From Patiria pectinifera (Eukaryota > Echinodermata > Asteroidea > Valvatida > Asterinidae), in assembly GCA_029964075.1 (NCBI GenBank), contig CM057142.1:38876392-38940391 (forward strand): 64,000 bases of DNA, given 5' to 3'. The notes beneath the pieces are model-generated. The model had not been told where the DNA came from and did no database searches. It saw only the letters and a program-made list of their open reading frames with translations. Of this stretch, positions 63,001 through 64,000 are shown piece after piece; the first letter of the stretch is position 1; every line of letters begins with the position of its first letter. The translations under genes and the position numbers were made by a program.

Positions 63001-63133
63001 ATGGCCCCATGTGACACGCCTTCTGGCTGTCTGGTAGGGTTTCGATGGTACATTTGGTGTCGGCAAGGGCCTCCTCCCCAGAGCTGCAGGAGACTTGTCG
63101 GGTCTGGATACCGCGCCCGCAGGTGACTGAGCA
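23898..63133 (-). CDS. PAPLN-like: Giant papilin-like protein with ten Kunitz and ten thyroglobulin type-1 domains (32 exons, 5' end outside window)
   Basis: Secreted extracellular-matrix protein; 2076 residues are readable in the window, and the signal peptide and N-terminal cassette lie beyond the right edge. Joined exons, N to C: 63133-62963, 61894-61721, 61052-60870, 59958-59811 (TSP1); 58221-58137, 57543-57407 (GCC cassettes); 56748-56560, 55651-55478, 54650-54441, 53155-52985, 52444-52274 (Kunitz); 51166-50951, 49678-49451, 48200-47988, 47396-47172, 46134-45934 (Tg1); 44978-44817 K, 43624-43154 T, 42117-41950 K, 41453-41250 T, 38330-38163 K, 37729-37511 T, 35137-34970 K, 33645-33436 T, 32940-32773 K, 32318-32094 T; 31527-31345 cassette; 30384-30100, 28363-28085, 27409-27230, 25886-25797 (Ig); 24052-23898 (PLAC). 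Every junction keeps frame; total length is 6231 nt. TSP1, Kunitz, Ig and PLAC in this order define papilin; Tg1 domains are not part of the fly, worm or mammalian papilins I know. Confidence 0.85.
24209..24516. mobile_element. Inverted-repeat element with poly-G/C flanks
   Basis: The left end reads aagggcggatccagg followed by a G run. The right end has a C run followed by ccagatccgcgcctg. Ends and layout resemble 1157-1436 and 7183-7508. It lies in the intron between the PLAC and last Ig exons. Confidence 0.5.
25265..25788. mobile_element. Two-copy element with a 28-nt perfect palindrome, copy A
   Basis: About 520 bp. It starts taaagggaaaataca and ends atattgccttta, which are weak inverted ends. 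It shares its whole length with copy B at 53743-54246. It contains a perfect palindrome at 25431-25458 and a second inverted pair (tagactggttccctgac ... gtcagggaaccagacta). The right end stops about 8 bp from the donor site of exon 31. Confidence 0.75.
25797..25886 (-). CDS. PAPLN-like: Papilin-like exon 31: second half of Ig domain 3
   Basis: A 90-bp phase 1-1 exon encoding LRSTDAGTYTCTAANGIS and the G strand, i.e. the F-strand cysteine part of an I-set Ig domain. It is the only Ig domain in the gene split by an intron. Donor gtaag, acceptor ttccag. Confidence 0.88.
26131..26508. mobile_element. TAAGGCC-family MITE, copy 2
   Basis: Same orientation and interior as copy 1 (8432-8804), with small indels. 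The terminal inverted blocks gtctccggtttctggtatg and cataccagaaaccggagac are intact. It sits in the intron that splits Ig domain 3. Confidence 0.8.
27230..27409 (-). CDS. PAPLN-like: Papilin-like exon 30: first half of Ig domain 3
   Basis: A 180-bp phase 1-1 exon encoding VPQDVTADVGATVRLSC, then the tryptophan strand (PTTRWTVNN), to DLIING. It joins exon 31 in frame to complete an I-set Ig domain of about 90 residues. Donor gtaggt, acceptor gtacag. Confidence 0.88.
27697..28065. mobile_element. TAAGGCC-family MITE, copy 3 (diverged)
   Basis: Begins taaggccaaaa and ends with a T run plus aggccta. The inner inverted pair is gtcggtctctggtcag with ctgaccagagacc. It shares the gccgcgtcgccgcg block with copies 1 and 2, but most of the interior differs. 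It ends 19 bp from the donor of exon 29. Confidence 0.7.
28085..28363 (-). CDS. PAPLN-like: Papilin-like exon 29: Ig domain 2
   Basis: A whole I-set Ig domain on one 279-bp phase 1-1 exon. B-strand cysteine in VVELQCQATGNPKP, tryptophan in VVTWMQG, and DAGNYVCTGRN at the F strand. Donor gtaaat, acceptor gacag. Confidence 0.9.
28445..28670. mobile_element. TTAACCAGTTC element, copy 1 (partial right end)
   Basis: Matches 46885-47136 over about 220 bp, including gtatacacgc, ggaaatatcagggtgtgct, tgaacccgtctggcatc and cgcgcctgggtccggtcaat. The left end (ttaacaagttcac) is present. The right inverted end is missing or replaced by the neighbouring hairpin element. Confidence 0.65.
28678..28888. mobile_element. 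Foldback element (~210 bp)
   Basis: The left arm runs gttactcatcagtcaaaagg ... gatctttcccctaa. The right arm mirrors it with ttaggggaaagatc ... ccttctgactgatgagtaac. The arms are about 65 nt with few mismatches. It abuts the truncated element on its left. Confidence 0.65.
29559..29715. mobile_element. 157-bp near-perfect hairpin MITE
   Basis: The arms start atagaccgcttgcaga and end tctgcaagcggtctat. Pairing continues through gcgttcgataat and the gccatgttgtgggacaa block to a loop of about 25 nt. Almost the whole element is inverted repeat. Confidence 0.75.
30100..30384 (-). CDS. PAPLN-like: Papilin-like exon 28: Ig domain 1
   Basis: A 285-bp phase 1-1 exon with one I-set Ig domain: GGTLTISCRAQGNPTPSITW and EADAGPYVCRASNGVG. 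Donor gtaagt, acceptor gtacag. This is the first domain after the inhibitor array and the third cassette. Confidence 0.9.
31345..31527 (-). CDS. PAPLN-like: Papilin-like exon 27: linker and third GCC cassette
   Basis: A 61-residue phase 1-1 exon. A Thr/Ser-containing linker (FYENSTTTAYEPVSNATEP) leads to CATSTFGCCPDGVTQ ... GCPG, the short four-cysteine motif also seen in exons 5 and 6. Papilins carry such C-x-S-x-x-GCCPDG segments near their Kunitz region. Confidence 0.85.
32094..32318 (-). CDS. PAPLN-like: Papilin-like exon 26: Tg1 domain 10
   Basis: A 75-residue phase 1-1 exon. Thyroglobulin type-1 hallmarks: FVPQCTAEG, LQCH, GYCWCVDEMTGEE and a closing PDCDG. Last of ten Tg1 domains and second half of the fifth Kunitz-Tg1 pair. 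Confidence 0.92.
32773..32940 (-). CDS. PAPLN-like: Papilin-like exon 25: Kunitz domain 10
   Basis: A 168-bp phase 1-1 exon holding a complete Kunitz/BPTI domain with six cysteines (MCSFPKATGPC, YGGCQGNGNRF, ECERSC). The P1 residue after the second cysteine is Leu, which does not suggest trypsin specificity. Confidence 0.93.
33436..33645 (-). CDS. PAPLN-like: Papilin-like exon 24: Tg1 domain 9
   Basis: A 70-residue phase 1-1 exon. Motifs CQMQREEALAN, RFVPECTEDG, QCHGSTGQCWCV and LVDCDG. Forms a pair with Kunitz 9. Confidence 0.92.
34970..35137 (-). CDS. PAPLN-like: Papilin-like exon 23: Kunitz domain 9
   Basis: A 168-bp phase 1-1 exon with a complete Kunitz domain (KCSFPKFVGPCRAD, YGGCGGNMNQF, ECQQAC). 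P1 is Arg, compatible with inhibition of trypsin-like proteases (inference). Confidence 0.93.
35168..35725. mobile_element. Composite double-foldback element, copy 1
   Basis: Two adjacent hairpins. The first (35168-35335) pairs atattgaatgcttcgagtgg with the inverse near 35315, around a central cccgagg. The second (35336-35725) is bounded by tataacactacacccacag and ctgtgggtgaggtgttata. The same pair, in the same order, recurs at 48225-48779, so both halves move or amplify together. Confidence 0.75.
35821..36271. mobile_element. 451-bp MITE-like element
   Basis: The left end, atatgtgacctgctccacaa plus aagggtatta, is mirrored at the right by taataccctttt plus ttgtggagccggtcacatat-type sequence. 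The arms are about 37 nt. The interior is AT-rich and non-coding. Confidence 0.7.
36384..36825. mobile_element. MITE-like element with TTAACCCTGCG ends
   Basis: Starts ttaaccctgcgcag and ends cacgcagggttaa. Further inverted sub-blocks occur inside (cgtacctttgggacgcagg and ctgtgtacccggggtacgcagg are related). About 440 bp. Confidence 0.6.
36839..36866 (+). repeat. AGTC microsatellite
   Basis: Seven near-perfect tetranucleotide units of agtc. Confidence 0.9.
37057..37128 (-). tRNA. tRNA-Asn(GTT)-like pseudogene or SINE head
   Basis: On the minus strand 72 nt align with tRNA layout: 7-bp acceptor stem with one mismatch, D arm gctcagttggtagagc, GTT at the anticodon place, and T loop ttcaaac with one mismatch in its stem. 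The anticodon stem is badly mispaired, so a functional tRNA is unlikely. The A and B boxes remain recognisable. Confidence 0.5.
37511..37729 (-). CDS. PAPLN-like: Papilin-like exon 22: Tg1 domain 8
   Basis: A 73-residue phase 1-1 exon. Motifs VCEIQREEALSS, LFVPQCTSEG, QCYDLIGQCWCVNEDG and PLDCNG. It is closest to Tg1 6 by eye (CEIQR.EAL, VCWCV/QCWCV, QGGT, PLDC), suggesting recent duplication. Confidence 0.92.
38163..38330 (-). CDS. PAPLN-like: Papilin-like exon 21: Kunitz domain 8
   Basis: A 168-bp phase 1-1 exon, complete Kunitz domain (VCRLPKYSGPCRGS, YGGCQGNGNRF, ECHQAC). P1 is Arg. Confidence 0.93.
38885..40252. repeat. Tandem array with alternating 146/174-bp units, ending in a CA tract
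   Basis: The block tttagccatattgacc recurs near 38965, 39110, 39282, 39428, 39602, 39748, 39922 and 40068. Spacing alternates about 146 and 174 bp, a 320-bp higher-order dimer repeated three times. The long unit has an extra tgtttacgttatcataatg insert. Each unit carries attgaccttgacctttgacc or a variant. The array ends in cacacac/cccacac repeats (40212-40252). It lies in the intron between Kunitz 8 and Tg1 7. Confidence 0.9.
40835..41210. mobile_element. Foldback element (~376 bp)
   Basis: The left arm, ttcaaattcgggcgattcac plus aatgcagtgcgcca, is mirrored by tggcgcactgcatt plus gtgaatcgcccgaattgaa. Pairing extends through the gagtttgcca and ggagag blocks. It lies 39 bp from exon 20. Confidence 0.7.
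41250..41453 (-). CDS. PAPLN-like: Papilin-like exon 20: Tg1 domain 7
   Basis: A 68-residue phase 1-1 exon. Motifs TTCTEKRKMVLARG, FIPKCTEDGQY, QCHGSIGHCWCVDEEG and LLDCDG. Pairs with Kunitz 7. Confidence 0.92.
41524..41739. mobile_element. Foldback element (~216 bp)
   Basis: Arms acttttcaagttac ... gttttaaacacaaccaccgt and acggtggttgtgtttaaaac ... gtaacttgaaaagt. A second inner pair is tctttcagcaaaac with attttgctgaaaga. Nearly all of it is inverted repeat. Confidence 0.75.
41950..42117 (-). CDS. PAPLN-like: Papilin-like exon 19: Kunitz domain 7 (P1 proline)
   Basis: A 168-bp phase 1-1 exon with all six cysteines (VCSMPEFRGQCPDN, YSGCQGNMNQF, TCEQTC). The residue after the second cysteine is Pro, and the usual YGGC is YSGC. 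A Pro at P1 makes canonical serine-protease inhibition unlikely. Confidence 0.92.
43154..43624 (-). CDS. PAPLN-like: Papilin-like exon 18: Ser/Thr-rich linker and Tg1 domain 6
   Basis: Longest exon in the gene (157 residues, phase 1-1). The first ~90 residues are Ser/Thr/Pro-rich (PEPTTEPTTVSSTTSAS, STTPEPSSALPSTT and similar), a likely mucin-type O-glycosylated spacer. A standard Tg1 follows: MCEIQRKEALAN, VFIPQCEEDG, VCWCVHPDG and PLDCQG. The spacer could act as a hinge in the paired Kunitz-Tg1 half of the protein. Confidence 0.9.
43899..44606. mobile_element. 690-bp long-TIR element with 9-bp target duplication (Mutator-like)
   Basis: The element is 43908-44597. The arms (43908-44086 and 44431-44597) are inverted repeats of about 170-180 nt beginning tagccttggtca. 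A perfect 9-bp duplication, acctcttac, flanks it at 43899-43907 and 44598-44606. Long arms with a 9-bp duplication are typical of Mutator-like elements. There is no transposase inside, so it is non-autonomous. Confidence 0.85.
44817..44978 (-). CDS. PAPLN-like: Papilin-like exon 17: Kunitz domain 6
   Basis: A 54-residue phase 1-1 exon with a complete Kunitz domain (VCILPKVTGPCRGY, YGGCQGNANRF, ACLMTC). P1 is Arg. Six bases shorter than the other paired Kunitz exons because the tail after the last cysteine is short. Confidence 0.93.
45127..45719. mobile_element. ~590-bp foldback element
   Basis: Outer arms gcccaggttggac and gtccaacctgggc. Inner pairing covers gtgtccagaatt, aaaaggcaaatatgtccgtg, gcggcgtgtttaccgaaaat, and gaaaacattttcagtacgaa. 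Loop near 45420. Arm length is about 250 nt with scattered differences. Confidence 0.75.
45934..46134 (-). CDS. PAPLN-like: Papilin-like exon 16: Tg1 domain 5
   Basis: A 67-residue phase 1-1 exon. Motifs CRVIREEALSSG, GYIPQCTEEG, QCQGGTGNCWCVDENG, TGTRRGPG and VDCEG. Last of the five consecutive Tg1 domains. Confidence 0.92.
46885..47136. mobile_element. TTAACCAGTTC element, copy 2 (complete)
   Basis: Starts ttaaccagttcac and ends gcgaactggttaa. About 250 bp. It is the full version of the partial copy at 28445-28670. TTAA at both ends could be a target duplication or part of the inverted repeat. Confidence 0.75.
47172..47396 (-). CDS. PAPLN-like: Papilin-like exon 15: Tg1 domain 4
   Basis: A 75-residue phase 1-1 exon. 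Motifs CQLHRNSVLAREE, RYVPQCTEAG, QCYGDTGHCWCANDMG, DGTRKRPG and PDCTG. The usual CWCV is CWCA. Confidence 0.92.
47988..48200 (-). CDS. PAPLN-like: Papilin-like exon 14: Tg1 domain 3 (atypical)
   Basis: A 71-residue phase 1-1 exon. Cysteine pattern kept (GPCPS, YQPICTPDG, VQCDG, CLCV, DACNG), but the signature CWCV is CLCV and the G-x-R-x-x-PG segment is lost. Likely a diverged Tg1 with altered loops. Confidence 0.85.
48225..48779. mobile_element. Composite double-foldback element, copy 2
   Basis: Direct copy of 35168-35725, with both hairpins in the same order and a few small indels and substitutions. It lies in the intron between Tg1 2 and Tg1 3. Confidence 0.75.
49451..49678 (-). CDS. PAPLN-like: Papilin-like exon 13: Tg1 domain 2
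   Basis: A 76-residue phase 1-1 exon. Motifs TTCQRHLKQVQG, QYVPQCTETG, QCYGSTGYCWCVNENG, DGTRRGPG and NCDG. Donor gtaagc. Confidence 0.92.
50537..50806 (+). mobile_element. tRNA-derived SINE, copy 1, with an inverted partner at 50444-50520
   Basis: Contains an A-box-like tRNA head (gctcggtggtcgagtggtaa) and a tail with cactcaggaggtaacacact and gggcaaaacctaatttgaat. The tail sequence also occurs inverted at 50444-50520, separated by an A run. A second copy with a better-kept B box lies at 53462-53665. Confidence 0.65.
50951..51166 (-). CDS. PAPLN-like: Papilin-like exon 12: Tg1 domain 1
   Basis: A 72-residue phase 1-1 exon. Motifs ITKCLRSRNYATYV, AFIPQCTLDG, QCHGSSGYCWCVDMDG and RPDCEG. The donor, gttggt, is weaker than the others. 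First Tg1 after the Kunitz block. Confidence 0.9.
51669..52173. repeat. Three-copy tandem repeat, ~165-180 bp units
   Basis: Units start near 51669, 51848 and 52010 with ctgcttc plus an attaacaa block, then gcatgcgggtgacgtatttc, ccactgactc, ggtggctggtcagg and aggctaacccgagttgaccc. Unit 1 carries an internal 20-bp duplication of acgaggctaacccgagttga. The array lies exactly between the last consecutive Kunitz exon and the first Tg1 exon. Confidence 0.88.
52274..52444 (-). CDS. PAPLN-like: Papilin-like exon 11: Kunitz domain 5
   Basis: A 57-residue phase 1-1 exon (KCSLPVTTGPCFGY, YGGCQGNDNRF, ACDQEC), six cysteines. P1 is Phe, suggesting a chymotrypsin-like or other non-trypsin target. Confidence 0.93.
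52985..53155 (-). CDS. PAPLN-like: Papilin-like exon 10: Kunitz domain 4
   Basis: A 57-residue phase 1-1 exon (VCGLPKDHGPCRES, YGGCLGNDNRF, TCTQAC). P1 is Arg. Two nested phase-1 donors are possible; I chose gtaggt at 52985, while gtggta at 52988 would drop one residue. Confidence 0.92.
53462..53665 (+). mobile_element. tRNA-derived SINE, copy 2
   Basis: The head contains tagctcggtgatcgagtggt (A box) and gatttgagtcc (B box) within about 65 nt. The tail shares tttcactcagg, gtaacacacc and gggcaaaacctaatt with copy 1. Confidence 0.7.
53743..54246. mobile_element. Two-copy element with a 28-nt perfect palindrome, copy B
   Basis: Direct copy of 25265-25788. Its palindrome, 53891-53918, is also perfect but differs from copy A at four positions that form two pairs. 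Shared blocks include aaataaaactaccaa, gacagt, tagactggttccct and gagtcagggaaccagactac. Confidence 0.78.
54441..54650 (-). CDS. PAPLN-like: Papilin-like exon 9: Kunitz domain 3
   Basis: A 70-residue phase 1-1 exon (PCTLPQDPGNCFEI, YTGCLGNPNRF, ICEERC) with a 17-residue tail. P1 is Phe, and YTGC replaces YGGC. Confidence 0.92.
55478..55651 (-). CDS. PAPLN-like: Papilin-like exon 8: Kunitz domain 2
   Basis: A 58-residue phase 1-1 exon (LCSLPAEVGPCKAS, YGGCHGNMNKF, ECDIKC). P1 is Lys, compatible with trypsin- or plasmin-like targets (inference). Confidence 0.93.
55720..56527. mobile_element. Element with duplicated left end and AAGACG-type inverted ends
   Basis: A block containing ctcgtcttatcttgcgactc, atctcaggacttaagacggg and cttagctaagacgc occurs twice in tandem (about 126-bp spacing, 55725-55985). 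The right part (56400-56527) carries inverse-type sequence, gcgagttaagacgagt and aagacacgtcttag. It looks like a MITE whose left end duplicated. Confidence 0.6.
56560..56748 (-). CDS. PAPLN-like: Papilin-like exon 7: Kunitz domain 1
   Basis: A 63-residue phase 1-1 exon (TCEMDFDDGTCFAF, YGGCEGNANRF, ECQSVC). P1 is Phe. The acidic loop before the second cysteine (DFDDG) is unlike the other nine domains. First of five consecutive Kunitz domains. Confidence 0.92.
57407..57543 (-). CDS. PAPLN-like: Papilin-like exon 6: Ser/Thr linker and second GCC cassette
   Basis: 137 bp, enters in phase 2 and leaves in phase 1. After a Ser/Thr/Pro stretch (SESPTTVPSSTAIPT) it encodes CADSTFGCCANSTN ... GPDGQGCEGETL. 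The usual CPDG is changed to CANS. Donor gtgagc, acceptor aaacag. Confidence 0.8.
58137..58221 (-). CDS. PAPLN-like: Papilin-like exon 5: first GCC cassette
   Basis: 85 bp, enters in phase 1 and leaves in phase 2. Encodes DCESSTHGCCPDGITE ... GPDQDGCV. This is the clearest copy of the C-x-S-x-x-GCCPDG ... GC motif. Too short to stand out as an open frame; found from splice phase and motif. Confidence 0.82.
58505..58549 (+). repeat. TTCAA microsatellite
   Basis: Nine perfect pentanucleotide units. Confidence 0.95.
58889..59195. repeat. Interspersed AAGCCTCGGCA short repeats
   Basis: The 11-mer aagcctcggca or a close variant occurs near 58889, 58930 and 58969, and once inverted near 59181 (agccgaggctt), with AT-rich sequence between. 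Probably a decayed tandem or foldback element. Confidence 0.5.
59450..59735 (-). mobile_element. tRNA-derived SINE (minus strand)
   Basis: The minus strand shows a tRNA-like head with a perfect B box ggttcgaatcc (59666-59676) and gcgctcgcctctcacc at the anticodon region. A body with ctcctgtgccacgagggttt and tccgggccctcc follows. It is unrelated to the other SINE pair. Confidence 0.65.
59811..59958 (-). CDS. PAPLN-like: Papilin-like exon 4: TSP1 repeat 4
   Basis: 148 bp, phase 0 in and 1 out. CSAKCGGGQRTRQILC ... EYCNTQPC; its tryptophan part is at the end of exon 3. Last TSP1 in the window. Donor gttagc. Confidence 0.88.
60870..61052 (-). CDS. PAPLN-like: Papilin-like exon 3: TSP1 repeat 3
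   Basis: 61 residues, phase 0-0. CSTDCGQGLRIRNVFC ... EVCDNGPC, followed by VWLTGPWQK, the start of repeat 4. Donor gtacga, acceptor gtgcag. Confidence 0.9.
61721..61894 (-). CDS. PAPLN-like: Papilin-like exon 2: TSP1 repeat 2
   Basis: 58 residues, phase 0-0. CSDQCGEGIQTRQVHC ... CSSRQAC, followed by LWHASRWTE, the start of repeat 3. Donor gtaaac, acceptor actag. Confidence 0.88.
62963..63133 (-). CDS. PAPLN-like: Papilin-like exon 1 in window: TSP1 repeat 1 (start outside)
   Basis: 57 residues, phase 0-0. CSVTCGRGIQTRQVSC ... KACHMGPC, then VQWLATQWSD, which begins repeat 2. Its own tryptophan segment must be on an upstream exon beyond 64000. Donor gtaagt, acceptor ctacag. Confidence 0.9.
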
Positions 63134-64000
63134 CTGTAGGGGGTTGGGGGGAGGGGTTGGGAGAGATTGAGGTTGGAGAGGAACACATGAGGGGTAGTGC
63201 AAACATTGATGTGCCAATTTCAGGAGGCCATTATGAAAGATGATACACATAAGCAACCATCCCTGAGGGTTTCAAAACCAAAAGTGCAACTCTTTATAAA
63301 CACTTTTTCATGTGTGTGGTTCAACATGGGAAAGGTTTCGGAGGTTGCTCAATATGGTTTTCTGGAACAACTCAAAAACAATTCTGAGCCCATTTTTGAT
63401 CAAACTTTTTGTTTTCCTTTTGAATGCATTATACATCAAAGTCAAGCTGCTTCTTTTTCTGTACTTGCTTTTTCCACTTTGCATATCATTTTTTTCACAA
63501 CTAGTTCGTTCAAGCATCCACTATTTAGTTGCTTATAAATAAAAAAATACATTCAGATTTCTGCATTTATGAACTTGTGTCTGGAAAATACACTATTCCC
63601 AAATGAATTTTGCCTTAAATAAGTGCACAGAAATTCCTGTGGGAGGGATCAGTTTGGTACAAACATCCCCGACAGATTTAGAATTGACCTAAAAGGAACC
63701 GATAGGTGATGGACCAAATTAGCAGAACAGCTGTCAAACAGCTAGTCAGGCATTTAAACAGATGGAAATTCGGTTTCGCCAAATTTAGGTTTTGATCAAA
63801 AGTTTGGTTTTGCTGTTCAACAAACTTTTACAAGTACTTGAGTCTGAGTGGTTAAAGATGCGTTTTCTCGTCCTACATGTAGTTTAGAGTTTCACTTTGA
63901 AAAACAGATACAAAAACAGATTTTTTTCAACTGCTTCATTCGTAACAATATAAAAGTTATTCATTTTTGAATGAGACATTGAGCGAAGGAGACATCCAGT
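63134..64000 (-). other. Upstream intron of the papilin-like gene, to window edge
   Basis: No exon is recognised. A pyrimidine-rich acceptor tract lies just upstream (above 63134) of exon 1. The rest is AT-rich with no TSP1 or cysteine-rich frame on the minus strand. Confidence 0.6.

Noticed and set aside
23898-63133. Two or more separate genes (a TSP1/Kunitz gene and a Tg1/Ig gene)
   Set aside because: Every exon junction keeps frame across the whole array and the ends (TSP1 and PLAC) are those of a single papilin. Transcripts would be needed to be certain.

Overview
The window is eukaryotic nuclear DNA from a marine invertebrate. Genes are split by long GT-AG introns, and the spacers are packed with short foldback elements, SINEs and tandem repeats. 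A papilin-type matrix protein, a C-type lectin/PAN secreted protein, an F-box/LRR gene and a short GT77-like nucleotide-sugar transferase together suggest an invertebrate deuterostome (echinoderm, hemichordate or lancelet; echinoderm is my weak preference). The species cannot be fixed from the sequence alone.

Left part (1-24 kb). 1-2.2 kb is repeat-rich. A two-exon plus-strand gene (2257-4634) encodes a 316-residue type II membrane glycosyltransferase. A one-exon plus-strand gene (5574-6311) encodes a secreted C-type lectin + PAN/apple protein of 245 residues. 6.3-12.5 kb holds only repeats and MITE-like elements. A two-exon minus-strand gene (19732 down to 12619, intron about 5.0 kb) encodes a 713-residue F-box/LRR protein. 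19.7-23.9 kb holds its presumed promoter and the presumed 3' flank of the next gene.

Right part (23.9-64 kb). One minus-strand gene fills it and runs off the right edge. I could join 32 exons from splice signals alone. They total 6231 nt, and the reading phases agree at every junction, giving 2076 residues and a stop. Order from N to C: four TSP1 repeats (the first lacks its start), two short GCC-type cassettes, five Kunitz domains, five thyroglobulin type-1 (Tg1) domains, then (Kunitz-Tg1) five times with one Ser/Thr-rich linker, a third cassette, three Ig domains and a C-terminal PLAC domain. The TSP1 ... Kunitz ... Ig ... PLAC frame is that of papilin. The ten Tg1 domains interleaved with ten Kunitz domains are the unusual part, and would give one secreted matrix protein two families of protease-inhibitor modules (Kunitz for serine proteases; some Tg1 domains for cysteine or other proteases). 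This gene is my main candidate for a novel system.

The introns of this gene are full of mobile-element footprints. They include a 690-bp element with 180-bp inverted ends and a perfect 9-bp target duplication, a three-copy MITE family, a two-copy element carrying a 28-nt perfect palindrome that differs between copies by paired substitutions, two copies of a composite double foldback, tRNA-derived SINEs, and a 1.3-kb tandem array with a 146/174-bp alternating unit. Exon boundaries were read by eye from splice consensus and phase. No alignment or database search was possible.
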